Shown here piece after piece: positions 9,200 to 17,487 of a DNA stretch of 64,000 nucleotides. The notes beneath the pieces were generated by a model. It was given only the letters and a program-made list of their open reading frames with translations. It had not been told where the DNA came from and did no database searches. Location: positions 186,001 through 250,000 of the forward strand of contig NZ_JONP01000001.1 in assembly GCF_000711725.1 (NCBI RefSeq). The letters are read 5' to 3'. The position numbers and the translations under genes are program-made. The stretch is from Roseomonas aerilata DSM 19363. Lineage in GTDB: Bacteria; Pseudomonadota; Alphaproteobacteria; Acetobacterales; Acetobacteraceae. How positions within the stretch are numbered: position 1 is the stretch's first letter; each line of letters begins with the position of its first letter.

Positions 9200-9895
9200 A
9201 TGCACGCCCTCATCGTCACCTCACACCCTGATGCATCCTCATTCACCCACGCGGTCGCCCACCAAGTGGCCAAGGGCTTCGGAGGGGAGCCGGGGCGTAC
9301 GACCGAGATGGCCGATTTGGCGGCCGAGGGCTTCGACCCACGCTTCAGCGCGGCAGATCGCGCGTTCTTCAACGGCCACGCTCACGCCGCGGCCGATGTC
9401 CTGGCCGAGCAACGTCGCATCGACCGGGCCGACCTGCTGGTGCTTGTTTATCCCGTTTACTGGTGGTCCATGCCCGGGCTGATGAAAGGGTGGATAGACC
9501 GCGTCTTCACCCAGGGCTGGGCCTACGACGACGCGTCCGAAGGGCCGACCGTGAAAAAGCTCGGCCGCTTATCCGTGCAACTCGTCGGCATCGGCGGTGC
9601 GGACGGAGGAACCTATGCGAGGCACGGCTACACGGATGCCATGCGGACGCAGATCGATCATGGGATCTTCGGCTATTGCGGCGCCCCCGTGGTCGGATCG
9701 GACATCCTGCTGAGCGTCGATGCCCCTGCCAGGGAGAAGGCGCTGCGCCGTGCCGCCGAGATCGGCAGGAACCTTGCTGAATCCGTCTTCCCCGGCCCTG
9801 GCGCGTCGAACCGGTTAGGGTCGGTACCGGCGGGAGGGGGCGAAGCCACCTTTCGTCCTCCCGCAACCGCCGGTCAGGTCCGCACCACCCTCTAG
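9200..9895 (+). CDS. NQO1-like NAD(P)H:quinone oxidoreductase / flavodoxin-fold reductase
   Basis: A 231-residue member of the flavodoxin_2 family (NQO1/MdaB/KefF type). The N-terminus (HALIVTSHPDASSF) forms the FMN or FAD phosphate site. VYPVYWWSMPGLMKGWIDR followed by VFTQGWAY is the characteristic flavin and substrate wall. These enzymes reduce quinones or electrophiles with two electrons and are often induced by the compounds they detoxify. The ATG at 9200 has GAGG 6 nt upstream, so the GTG at 9185 is not used. It is divergent from a TetR gene with a shared operator, and its stop overlaps that of the convergent kinase gene within a CTAG tetranucleotide. Confidence 0.88.
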   Translation: MHALIVTSHPDASSFTHAVAHQVAKGFGGEPGRTTEMADLAAEGFDPRFSAADRAFFNGHAHAAADVLAEQRRIDRADLLVLVYPVYWWSMPGLMKGWIDRVFTQGWAYDDASEGPTVKKLGRLSVQLVGIGGADGGTYARHGYTDAMRTQIDHGIFGYCGAPVVGSDILLSVDAPAREKALRRAAEIGRNLAESVFPGPGASNRLGSVPAGGGEATFRPPATAGQVRTTL

Positions 9896-10620
9896 GCCGG
9901 GCTGATGAGCGGGAGCCAGGCGGCGATGGCGGGGGGCGGGGTTCCGGCATCGCGGATGTCGTAGAGGCCGGCGGCGCCGAGTTGGATGCGGCAGACGGTG
10001 AAGGCCTGGCGGGGCGCGCGGCTGTTGTCGGTGAGGATGGCGGCGTCGGCGACGCGGAGCGCCTCGGCGATGGCACGCTGGGTGCGGGGGAAGCGGCGGC
10101 GGAGGGTGGGTTCGTCGACCCCGTGGCCGCCCGCGGCCACGCGGGTCTGGACGCGGAGGATGGAGAGGTCCGCGCTTTCCAGGCCGACGAAGATCAGCAG
10201 CACGAAGTAGCCGGCGCGCTGCATGTCGCGGATGAGGTCGATCTTGGAGGCGGTGGTGCCGTCCGGGCGGGGCTGCCAGTGGGAGAAGACGGTCTCCATG
10301 GCGAAGGGGACCTTCGCGCCCATGGCCTGGGCGACGAAGGCCTGCACCCCCTGTTGCGCGACGGCCATCCAGCCGCGGTCGGTGTCGCGGAGCGTCGCGG
10401 CCCAGGGAGTGAGGTGGCCGTCCGGGCCGGGCTCGGGGAGGATGGAGAGCATCAGGCGGTCGGCATTGACCAGTGGGATGCGGAGGCGGTCTGCCAGCAG
10501 GCGGTACCAGAGGGTGGACTTGCCTGAGCCGTTATGGCCGGCGAGGACGACGGCGAGCGGCTTTCTTGTCCGGGCCTGGGCGAGGCGGACGAGCTCGGTG
10601 GCGGCCCGGAGCGAGGTCAA
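9892..10620 (-). CDS. Zeta-toxin-like P-loop kinase (AAA family)
   Basis: A 242-residue nucleotide-binding protein. Walker A GHNGSGKST is at residues 28-36, an Asp (NADRL) at 54, METVFSH with Glu109, and an Arg-bearing stretch RVAAGGHGVDEPTLRRR. These positions match the P-loop, catalytic Asp, substrate Glu and two ATP-contacting Arg of zeta/PezT-type kinases, which phosphorylate UDP-N-acetyl sugars and block wall synthesis. Non-toxic homologues exist, so toxicity is not proven. An in-frame TGA just upstream forces the TTG start at 10620. It begins 9 nt after the stop of a small same-strand gene, a typical toxin-antitoxin-like spacing. The epsilon-type antitoxin is absent. Confidence 0.72.
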   Translation of the reverse strand: MTSLRAATELVRLAQARTRKPLAVVLAGHNGSGKSTLWYRLLADRLRIPLVNADRLMLSILPEPGPDGHLTPWAATLRDTDRGWMAVAQQGVQAFVAQAMGAKVPFAMETVFSHWQPRPDGTTASKIDLIRDMQRAGYFVLLIFVGLESADLSILRVQTRVAAGGHGVDEPTLRRRFPRTQRAIAEALRVADAAILTDNSRAPRQAFTVCRIQLGAAGLYDIRDAGTPPPAIAAWLPLISPA

Positions 10621-10629
10621 TCAGGCTCG

Positions 10630-10998
10630 TCAATCGGTGACGGTGAAGCGGCCGTTCTCGAGGACGCCGCGCTCGGTGCGGCCGTTGAGCCGGCGGAGGT
10701 AGCGGCCGGGGCAGTCGGGGTCCGCCTCGAAGAGGGGGACGTTCTTGCGGGCGGGGAGGCGGATGCCGGGGCGGGCCAGGCGGTCGCCGGCGCGGCGGAG
10801 GGCCTCGGTGCTGGCCTCCACGTTGCTTTCCACCTCGGCGCGGGCGGGCTTGCGGGTGGTGACGGTGGCGGTGCCGAAGGTGACGCGGGTGCCGCCGGGT
10901 TCGCGGCGGATCTGGGTCGCGCGGGGCGGGCGCGGCGGGGCCTTCGCCGGCTTCGGCGTGGACGATGCTGCCTGGGGGTGCATGTCCGTGGGGGGCAT
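10630..10998 (-). CDS. Small protein upstream of the zeta-like kinase, candidate partner/antitoxin
   Basis: About 122 residues; I do not recognise the family with certainty. The N-terminal ~30 residues are Pro/Ala-rich and probably disordered. A short beta segment (GTRVTFGTATVTT), a helical part (AEVESNVEASTEALRRAGDRL) and a basic C-terminal part (PLFEADPDCPGRYLRRLNG, then GVLENGRF) follow. It lies 9 nt upstream of the kinase on the same strand, so the two should be co-transcribed and perhaps coupled. Start candidates are 10998 and, five residues later, 10983. A 14-bp tandem repeat lies just upstream. The antitoxin role is inference from position only. Confidence 0.6.
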   Translation of the reverse strand: MPPTDMHPQAASSTPKPAKAPPRPPRATQIRREPGGTRVTFGTATVTTRKPARAEVESNVEASTEALRRAGDRLARPGIRLPARKNVPLFEADPDCPGRYLRRLNGRTERGVLENGRFTVTD

Positions 10999-11027
10999 GG
11001 CGGGAAAGATAGCGATGGGCGGGGTGC

Positions 11028-11097
11028 GGTGCCAGGGGCGTGGTGCCAGGGGCGTGGTGCCAGGGGCGTGGTGCCGGGGGCGTGGTGCCGGGGGCGT
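11028..11097. repeat. Five tandem copies of a 14-bp repeat
   Basis: The unit GGTGCCAGGGGCGT repeats three times (11028-11069) and a one-base variant GGTGCCGGGGGCGT twice (11070-11097), without spacers. It occupies the divergent promoter region between the small kinase-partner gene and the methyltransferase. The length is suited to slippage and copy-number variation. Confidence 0.92.
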
Positions 11098-11209
11098 CTG
11101 GTTGGGGCGGTGTCGCGCGGAAATCTTTGCGGAGGCGGGGCGGCTGCGCGAGGCTGCGGGCCGGGCATCGGGGCGGCGGGCGTCGCGCGGTGCGGGAGGA
11201 AGGACGGCC

Positions 11210-11995
11210 ATGGCCGAGAGCGCGATCCGCTTCATGGACGGCGGCGCCTATGAGCGGTCGATGGGGGTGTGGAGCCGGATGGCGGGGGAGGTGTTCCTCG
11301 ACTGGCTGGCGCCCTCGACAGGAATGCGGTGGGTGGATGTGGGCTGCGGCAGCGGGGCGTTCACGGAGCTGATCGTGGAGCGATGCGCGCCCCTGGCAGT
11401 GGAGGGGGTGGATCCCTCGGAGGAGCAGCTTCTTTTTGCGCGGGGGCGGCCGGCGGCGCGGCTGGCGCGGTTCGGGCGGGCGGATGCGATGGCGCTGCCA
11501 TTCGAGAAGGCGCGCTTTGACGCGGCGGTCATGGCCCTCGTGATCTTCTTCGTGCCGGAGCCGGCGCGGGGGGTGGCGGAGATGGTGCGGGTGGTGCGGC
11601 CGGGCGGGCTGGTCGCGGCCTATGCCTGGGACATCCTCGGCGGCGGGTTTCCCTACACGCCCGTGCAGGTGGCGCTGCGCGAGATCGGCGTGGTGCCGCC
11701 CTTTCCGCCGAGCGTGGAGGCCGCCGGCACCGAGGCGCTGCGCGGGTTGTGGGAGGAGGCGGGTCTGGTCGGGGTGGAGACGCGGGAGATCCGCGTGCGG
11801 CAGCGATTCGCGGATTTCGAGGCCTATTGGGCGACGGTGCTGATGGCGGGGAGCGTATCGCAGCCGCTGGCGGGGCTGGGAGCGGCGGAGCTGGAGCGGG
11901 TGCGGCAGGGGGCGCGGGCGCGGCTGGTGGAGGCGGATGGAGGCCTTGTCTGGGAGGCGCGGGCGAACGCGGTTCGCGGGACCGTGCCGGAATAG
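11210..11995 (+). CDS. Class I SAM-dependent methyltransferase
   Basis: A 261-residue Rossmann-fold methyltransferase of the Methyltransf_11/UbiE-like group. SAM motif I is VDVGCGSGAF, the acidic motif II is VEGVDPSEEQL, a DAMALPFE adenine-pocket motif follows, and motif IV is FDAAVMALVIFFV. The substrate is unknown. AGGA-type ribosome-binding sequence lies 5-10 nt upstream of the ATG. The pbpC start follows the stop by 5 bp, so the two are probably co-transcribed, which by itself does not tie its function to the wall. Confidence 0.85.
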   Translation: MAESAIRFMDGGAYERSMGVWSRMAGEVFLDWLAPSTGMRWVDVGCGSGAFTELIVERCAPLAVEGVDPSEEQLLFARGRPAARLARFGRADAMALPFEKARFDAAVMALVIFFVPEPARGVAEMVRVVRPGGLVAAYAWDILGGGFPYTPVQVALREIGVVPPFPPSVEAAGTEALRGLWEEAGLVGVETREIRVRQRFADFEAYWATVLMAGSVSQPLAGLGAAELERVRQGARARLVEADGGLVWEARANAVRGTVPE

Positions 11996-12000
11996 GCGGG

Positions 12001-14025
12001 GTGGAGGGAGCGGCGGCCGAGGGCGGGCAGGCGGGGCGGGGCGGAGGCGCCCGCCCGTTGCCGCGTGCGGCGCGGATCGGGCTGGCGCTGGGCGGCGCGG
12101 TGGCGCTGCTGCTCGGGGTGCTGCTGGTGCTCGACCGGGTGTTTCCGCCGGATCTGTCGCGGCTGGAGGCGGTCGGGCGGGTGGTGGTGGACCGGGAGGG
12201 GCGGGTGCTCTCGGCCCTGCCGGCGCCGGGCGGGGTCTGGCGGCTGCCGGTTTCGGCGGAGGAGGTGCCGCGGGTGCTGGTGGACCTGTTGATGGCGGCG
12301 GAGGACCGGCGGTTCCGCTGGCACTTCGGCGTCGATCCGATCGCGGTGGCGCGGGCGGCGGTGGGGTGGGCGCGGGCGGGGCGGGTGGTCTCGGGCGGGT
12401 CCACGCTGTCGATGCAGGCGGCGCGGTTGCTGGAGCCGCGGCCGCGGACGCTGCGGAGCAAGGTGATCGAAGCCTTCCGGGCGGTGCAGCTGGAGTGGCG
12501 GCTTGGGAAATCCGGGGTGCTGCGGGCCTGGCTGACGCTGGCGCCGATGGGGGGGAACCTGGAGGGGGTTCGGGCGGGGGCGCTCGCCTGGTTCCGGCGG
12601 CCGGTTGAGCGGGTGGGCGTGGCGGAGGCGGCGCTGCTGGTGGCGGTGCCCCGGCGGCCGGAGGCGCTCCGGCCGGACCGGCATCCTTCGGCAGCGCTGG
12701 CGGCGCGGGATGCGGTGCTGCGGCGGCGCGGGGCGGCGGCGCTGCCTGAGGTGGAGCGGGTGGCGGCGCTGGCGGAGGCGGCGCCCTCGGCGCGGCGGGC
12801 GATGCCAGGGTTGGCGCCGCATCTGTCCCGTGAGGTGGCGCGGGGGGCGGCCGACGTGGTGCGGACGACCCTCGATGCCGGTTTGCAGCGGGGGATGGAG
12901 GGGTTGGCGGCGGAGGTGCTGGCAGCGCTGCCGGCGCGGGGGTCGGTGGCGATCGTGGTAGCGGACCTGAGGACGCGGGAGGTGCGGGCGCTGGTCGGCG
13001 GGGACTGGCTGGCGGAGGGGCGGGCGGGGGCGATGGACCTGACGCGGGCGGTGCGCTCGCCGGGCTCGTCGCTGAAGCCGCTGCTCTATGCCATGGCCTT
13101 CGAGCGGGGGCTGGCGCGACCCTCCAGCGTGATGGAGGACCTGCCGCGGCGCTTCGGGGACTGGGCGCCGGAGAACTACGCGCGGGGGTTCTCGGGGCGG
13201 GTGACGGCGGCGGAGGCGCTGCGGCAGTCGCTGAACCTGCCGGCGGTCGCGCTGATGGAGGCGCTGGGGCCGATCCGCTTCGCCTCCTCGCTGAAGGCGC
13301 TGGGGGCGGTGCCGCGACTGCCGGCGGGGGCGGGGGCGGCGCTGCCGCTCGCGCTGGGGGGTGTCGGGATCACGCTGCGGGAGCTGGTGGGGGTGACGGC
13401 GGCGATCGGGGACGGCGGGCGGGCGGGGGCGCTGCGGGTGGTGCCGGGGGTGGCGACTGCCGCGGAGCCGGTGGTGCGGCCCTGGGCGGCGGAGATGGTG
13501 GCGGGGATTCTCGTGCAGGGGTTTCCGGGCGGTGGGCCCGCGGGCGTGGGGTGGAAGACAGGGACCTCCTGGGGCGGTCGGGATGCCTGGGCCGTGGGGT
13601 TCGACGCGCGGCACGTGGCCGGCGTCTGGGTGGGGCGGCCGGACGGGACGGCGATTCCGGGGGCGACGGGGCGTTCGCTCGCGCTGCCGGTGCTGGCGCG
13701 GGTGTTCGGCGTGCTGCCTTCGGTGCCGCGGGCGGGGGCGGAGGAGCGGGTGGCGGCCCTTGGCGGCGGGCCGCGGGCGGTCGATGGGCTGCGGCTGTTG
13801 TTTCCGCCGGCGGGGGCGGTTGTCGAGGAAGGGGCGGTGACGATCCGCGCCGCCGGGGGGCAGCGGCCGCTGGTCTTCCTCGTGGACGGCGTGCCGCTGG
13901 CCTCCGGCGCGGCGCGGCGGGAGGTGGGCTGGGTGCCGCCGGGGCCGGGATTTTATCGCGTGACGGTGCTGGACGCGACGGGGGCGGCGGTGAGCGCGCC
14001 GGTTCGGGTGCGGGCGGGGGAGTAG
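12001..14025 (+). CDS. pbpC: Penicillin-binding protein 1C (bifunctional class A PBP)
   Basis: About 674 residues. A short cytoplasmic N-terminus and one membrane anchor (about 24-44) precede the GT51 transglycosylase domain, with AAEDRRFRWHFGVDP containing the catalytic Glu near 101 and GGSTLSMQAARLL at 133-145. The transpeptidase domain has SxxK at Ser356 (SSLK), SLN in RQSLNLPAV, and KTGTS at 519. A C-terminal BiPBP_C beta domain, diagnostic of PBP1C, completes it. It polymerises and cross-links peptidoglycan in the periplasm. PBP1C and alpha-2-macroglobulin genes are commonly adjacent; here about 8 kb lies between them. The GTG at 12001 is the likely start, 5 bp after the methyltransferase stop; longer in-frame starts overlap that gene. 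Confidence 0.93.
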   Translation: MEGAAAEGGQAGRGGGARPLPRAARIGLALGGAVALLLGVLLVLDRVFPPDLSRLEAVGRVVVDREGRVLSALPAPGGVWRLPVSAEEVPRVLVDLLMAAEDRRFRWHFGVDPIAVARAAVGWARAGRVVSGGSTLSMQAARLLEPRPRTLRSKVIEAFRAVQLEWRLGKSGVLRAWLTLAPMGGNLEGVRAGALAWFRRPVERVGVAEAALLVAVPRRPEALRPDRHPSAALAARDAVLRRRGAAALPEVERVAALAEAAPSARRAMPGLAPHLSREVARGAADVVRTTLDAGLQRGMEGLAAEVLAALPARGSVAIVVADLRTREVRALVGGDWLAEGRAGAMDLTRAVRSPGSSLKPLLYAMAFERGLARPSSVMEDLPRRFGDWAPENYARGFSGRVTAAEALRQSLNLPAVALMEALGPIRFASSLKALGAVPRLPAGAGAALPLALGGVGITLRELVGVTAAIGDGGRAGALRVVPGVATAAEPVVRPWAAEMVAGILVQGFPGGGPAGVGWKTGTSWGGRDAWAVGFDARHVAGVWVGRPDGTAIPGATGRSLALPVLARVFGVLPSVPRAGAEERVAALGGGPRAVDGLRLLFPPAGAVVEEGAVTIRAAGGQRPLVFLVDGVPLASGAARREVGWVPPGPGFYRVTVLDATGAAVSAPVRVRAGE

Positions 14026-14039
14026 GGTTCGCGCCCTCT

Positions 14040-14056
14040 CCGCCCGCCCGGGGCGG
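14040..14056. terminator. GC hairpin between convergent pbpC and methyltransferase
   Basis: A 6-bp stem CCCGCC-type inverted repeat (14040-14045 with 14051-14056) and a 5-nt loop lie 14 nt after the pbpC stop, in the 47-bp gap between converging genes. There is no T-tract. Confidence 0.35.
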
Positions 14057-14072
14057 GATCAGGAATCGGGGG

Positions 14073-14903
14073 TCAGGAGTCGTGGGGGAGGCGGATGATC
14101 GCCTCGATGTAGTCGGAGGCGACGACGAGGCCCGCGCCGCCGCCGCGGTCGAAGCGGCCGAGCAGGTCGAGCACGTTTTCCTCCAGCCGCGATTGCGTGT
14201 CGGGGTCGAGCGCCTGGAAGGCTTTGTGCAGGGGGCCGTAATAGCTGCGGAAGACCTCCAGCCAGTGGGCGGCCGAGCGGTAGCGGAAGTGGAAGACCCT
14301 CGGCGTGACCTCGACCGATGCGCCGGGGAAGAGCTCCCGCAGCCGCTCCTCGGTGCCCCAGAGGGCGGGGGAGCGGACCCCCGCCGGGGGCGGGAGGAAG
14401 GTGCCGAGCAGCTTGAAGAGCTGGCCGACGAAGCCGGCAGGCGTCCAGTTTGCCAGGCCGATGCGGCCGCCGGGGCGGCAGACGCGGCGCATCTCGGCCG
14501 CGGCCTTCTCTTGGTCCGGCGTGAACATGACGCCGAAGGTGGAGAGCACCACGTCGAAGTGCGCGTCGGCGAAGGGCAGGGCCTCGGCATCGGCGACCTC
14601 GAAGCGGATGGGCAGGCGGTTCGCCTCGGCGCGCAGGCGGCCCTGGTCGAGCAACTCGGGCACGTAGTCCGATGAGGTGACGGTGGCGAAGCGGCGGGCG
14701 GCGGCGAGGCTCGCATTGCCGTTGCCGGCGGCGATATCGAGGACGCGCTCGCCGGCGCGGAGGTCGAGCGCCTCGCAGAGGCTCTCGCCGACGATCTGTA
14801 GGGTGGAGCCGATGAGGGCGTAGTCGCCGGAGGCCCAGGTGCCGCGCTGTCGTGCCTTCAGCGCGGCGAGGTCCGGGGTGGCGGGGGTGGGTTCGCTGGG
14901 CAT
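14073..14903 (-). CDS. Class I SAM-dependent methyltransferase (UbiE/Methyltransf_11 type)
   Basis: About 276 residues. The SAM site VLDIAAGNGNASLAAARR is motif I, SSDYVPELLDQGR motif II, and VADAEALPFADAHFDVV motifs III-IV; VMFTPDQEKAAAEMRRVCRPGG follows. The target is not predictable. The start is uncertain: ATG at 14903 (GGAT 7 nt upstream) or ATG at 14921. The gene stands alone on the minus strand, convergent with pbpC, with a 134-bp gap to the cytochrome gene upstream. Confidence 0.85.
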   Translation of the reverse strand: MPSEPTPATPDLAALKARQRGTWASGDYALIGSTLQIVGESLCEALDLRAGERVLDIAAGNGNASLAAARRFATVTSSDYVPELLDQGRLRAEANRLPIRFEVADAEALPFADAHFDVVLSTFGVMFTPDQEKAAAEMRRVCRPGGRIGLANWTPAGFVGQLFKLLGTFLPPPAGVRSPALWGTEERLRELFPGASVEVTPRVFHFRYRSAAHWLEVFRSYYGPLHKAFQALDPDTQSRLEENVLDLLGRFDRGGGAGLVVASDYIEAIIRLPHDS

Positions 14904-15037
14904 GGGCAGGATCCAATCCATTTCGAGATTGTTACCGCTCGGCCATCTTGACATGTGGATCGCCTGTCAGGGTGACACGTTCCTGCGATTCTTCGGCCGT
15001 TCCCCGGTGCCGCCAGGCGCTGCCCTGCGCCTCCGGT

Positions 15038-15595
15038 TCAGGTCATCCGGTCCAGCGTGCCGTCGCGGCGGACATACTGGTCATAGAGCGCGCCGGTGAC
15101 GTGGAGCGCGATCATGCCGAGGAGGACCCAGCCGGCGACGGCATGGATGCGGGTGAGGGTTTCCGCGAGGGGCACGTTCTTGCCGACGGGGTCGGGCAGG
15201 GGGATGAGGCCGTAGAGCTTTACGGGAAAGCCCCAGGCGTTGGTCGCGACGAAGCCGACGACGGGCATGGCGAGGAGCCAGGCGTAGAAGGCAGCGTGGT
15301 TGGCGCGGGCGAGGATGCGCATGGGGGCGGGCATGTCGGCGGGGAGCGGGGGCGCGGGGTGGCCGATGCGCCAGGCGAGGCGGAAGAGGGTGAGGGCCAG
15401 GATGGTCAGGCCGATGCTCTCGTGGATGTCGTAGAGGGTGTATTTCGTGGCCTCGTCCTTGGGGGCGGCGTGGGCGATGGTGAGGCCGAGGGCGGCGCCG
15501 GCGAGGACGAGGAGAGCGGTCAGCCAGTGGATGGCGCGCGAGGTCGCGTCGTAGCGCGCGGGGTGGAGGGTGCCTGAGGCGTGGCTCGCGGACAT
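15038..15595 (-). CDS. Cytochrome b561 family protein
   Basis: 185 residues with four membrane helices. Haem-ligand histidines fit the family pattern: AIHW in helix 1 (His about 22), HESIGL in helix 2, ANHAAFYAWL in helix 3 and LTRIHAVAGWVLLGMIALHVTGAL in helix 4. Such proteins carry electrons between ubiquinol and periplasmic acceptors or superoxide. The ATG at 15595 is chosen because GAGGAG lies 6 nt upstream, dropping eight residues from the longest frame. No partner dehydrogenase is adjacent. Confidence 0.9.
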   Translation of the reverse strand: MSASHASGTLHPARYDATSRAIHWLTALLVLAGAALGLTIAHAAPKDEATKYTLYDIHESIGLTILALTLFRLAWRIGHPAPPLPADMPAPMRILARANHAAFYAWLLAMPVVGFVATNAWGFPVKLYGLIPLPDPVGKNVPLAETLTRIHAVAGWVLLGMIALHVTGALYDQYVRRDGTLDRMT

Positions 15596-15675
15596 GAGCG
15601 GCTCCTCTGCTCCCCCCATGAGATGACGGCGCGGGCGGGTTCCTCAATCATTTCCCACGGGGATTTCCCGCGGGC

Positions 15676-16344
15676 TCAGGTGAGGGGCGGGGCGATGAAT
15701 TCCTGGAAGGCGGGGCGTTCCTCGAGGCGCGCGTACCAGGCGGCCATGCGCGGCAGGTGCGGCCGGTCCGGCAGGTCGATGCCGTACCAGCGGCGGGCGT
15801 AGGAGCCGAGGGCGATGTCGGCGAGGGTGACGTTGGGACCTTCGACGAAGGGCAGGTCGTGGGAGAGGTAGCCGTCCACGATCGTCCAGAGCTTGCCGGT
15901 GGATTCCGCGGAGGCGGCGATGGCGTCGGTGTTGCGCTTCTCGGGCGGGGTGCGGACCATGCCCCAGAAGAGGTCGCGCTCGGAGGGCTGGAGGGTGGAG
16001 AGGGTCCAGTCGAGCCAACGGTCCACGCGGGCGCGCTCCACCGCGGCCTCGGGGTAGAGGAGGGCGGCGGCGGCGCGGGGGTCGGTCTCGATGCCGCGCA
16101 GCGCGAGGTAGCGCATGATGGCGTTCGATTCCCAGAGGACGAAGTCGCCGTCCTGCAGGGTGGGCACGCGGCCGTTGGGGTTGAGGATGCGGTAGGCGGG
16201 GGTGTCCACCTGGCCGTACTGCATGCCGGCGTCGATCCGCTCGAAGGGGAGGCCGAGCTCGCGCGCGCACCAGAGGACCTTCTGCACGTTCACGGAATTC
16301 GCGCGGCCCCAGATCTTGAGGCGCGCGGGTTTGTGGCTGGGCAT
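15676..16344 (-). CDS. Glutathione S-transferase family protein
   Basis: 222 residues with an N-terminal thioredoxin-like domain (KIWGRANSVNVQKVLWCARELGL, with a Ser as the candidate activating residue) and the cis-Pro/Glu-Ser motif GRVPTLQDGDFVLWESNAI for glutathione binding. An all-helical C-terminal domain contains TLADIALGSYARRWY. It is probably a detoxification or C-S bond enzyme of the cytosol. The start is 17 bp after the stop of the PLP enzyme gene upstream, so they likely form an operon, which hints at a shared role in sulfur-compound metabolism. Confidence 0.9.
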   Translation of the reverse strand: MPSHKPARLKIWGRANSVNVQKVLWCARELGLPFERIDAGMQYGQVDTPAYRILNPNGRVPTLQDGDFVLWESNAIMRYLALRGIETDPRAAAALLYPEAAVERARVDRWLDWTLSTLQPSERDLFWGMVRTPPEKRNTDAIAASAESTGKLWTIVDGYLSHDLPFVEGPNVTLADIALGSYARRWYGIDLPDRPHLPRMAAWYARLEERPAFQEFIAPPLT

Positions 16345-16361
16345 GGCTGCCCCCTCCTCTC

Positions 16362-17393
16362 TCAGGCGGCGGCGTCCGCGGGCAGGTCGAAGGCCTGGGG
16401 ATAGCCGAAGAGGCCGACCGCGCCGCCGGTGTGGATGAAGACGACGTTCTCGCCGGGCTTGAAGTGGCCGCGGCGGACGAGGTCGATCAGCCCGGCCATG
16501 CCCTTCCCGGAATAGACGGGGTCGAGGAGGATGCCCTCCTTCTCCGCGACGAGCTTCACGGCGTCGGCCATGCCCTGGGTGGGGATGCCGTAGCCCTGGC
16601 CGACGTAGTCGCAGTTCGCGCGCACGTGCTCGGCGCGGATCGTGCCGGGGGGGAGGCCGAGGTGGTCGGCGGTGCGCTGCGCGAGAGCGAGGACGCTGGC
16701 CTCCTGCTTCTCGCGCGGGGCGCGGACGCCGATGCCGAGGACGGGGATGCCGCTGTTGAGGCCGACGAGGCCGGCGACGAGGCCGGCCTGGGTGCCGGCG
16801 CTGCCGGTGGCGTGGACGACGTGGTCGATGCGGAGCCCCATGTCGGAGGCTTGCGTCACCAGTTCCTGCGCCGCGTTGACGTAGCCGAGGGCGCCGATGG
16901 CGGTGGAGCCGCCGCCGGGGATGACGTAGGGGCGGCGGCCTTCGGCGCGGTACTTATCGGCGAGCGCCTCCATCTCGGCCTGCATGTCCGCGCCGCCGGG
17001 GCGGCGGGAGACCTTCGCGCCGTGGAGCTTGTCCATCATGACGTTGGCGGACTGCGTGTAGGCGGCGTCGGTGTAGCCGGTGCGGTCCTCCAGCAGGAGG
17101 TGGCAGTCGAGGCCGAGCTTGGCGGCGGCGGCCGCGGTCTGGCGGGCGTGGTTGGACTGGGTGGCGCCCTGGGTGATGACGAGGTCGGCGCCCTGGTTGC
17201 GGGCGTCGGCCATCAGGAACTCGAGCTTGCGCGTCTTGTTGCCGCCGGTGGAGAGGCCGGTGCAGTCGTCGCGCTTGACCCAGAGGTTGGGGCCGCCATC
17301 GGGGCCGGCGAGCGCGCGGGAGAGGTTCTCCATCGGCTCCAGCGGCGTGGGCATGTGGCCGAGGCGGATGCGGGGGAAGCGGGCGAGATTCAT
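16362..17393 (-). CDS. PLP-dependent D-cysteine desulfhydrase / L-cysteate sulfo-lyase family enzyme
   Basis: 343 residues of the tryptophan-synthase-beta-like PLP fold (ACC deaminase/D-cysteine desulfhydrase group). The PLP lysine is Lys53 in [27 protein letters not shown] forms the carboxylate pocket, and a phosphate-binding [11 protein letters not shown] loop follows. DcyD releases sulfide from D-cysteine, and CuyA releases sulfite from L-cysteate. From memory of the family, [15 protein letters not shown] and [12 protein letters not shown] look closer to CuyA; this is tentative. It is followed after 17 bp by a GST gene. Confidence 0.85.
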   Translation of the reverse strand: MNLARFPRIRLGHMPTPLEPMENLSRALAGPDGGPNLWVKRDDCTGLSTGGNKTRKLEFLMADARNQGADLVITQGATQSNHARQTAAAAAKLGLDCHLLLEDRTGYTDAAYTQSANVMMDKLHGAKVSRRPGGADMQAEMEALADKYRAEGRRPYVIPGGGSTAIGALGYVNAAQELVTQASDMGLRIDHVVHATGSAGTQAGLVAGLVGLNSGIPVLGIGVRAPREKQEASVLALAQRTADHLGLPPGTIRAEHVRANCDYVGQGYGIPTQGMADAVKLVAEKEGILLDPVYSGKGMAGLIDLVRRGHFKPGENVVFIHTGGAVGLFGYPQAFDLPADAAA

Positions 17394-17487
17394 TCTTGGG
17401 TAGCCTTGCCGGGACGTGCTGGCGGCCAGGGTAGGACGGATCGGGCGGCTCCGGGAGGCGGGGTGGGCGGGAAAGCCGCGCCCGGGG

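Noticed and set aside
11028-11097. Tandem 14-bp repeats considered as a CRISPR array
   Set aside because: There are no spacers between units, units are too short, and no cas genes are present.
15676-17393. GST and PLP-enzyme pair considered as a sulfonate island
   Set aside because: No sulfonate transporter, sulfite exporter or regulator is next to them, so only the enzyme-level ambiguity was kept as a finding.
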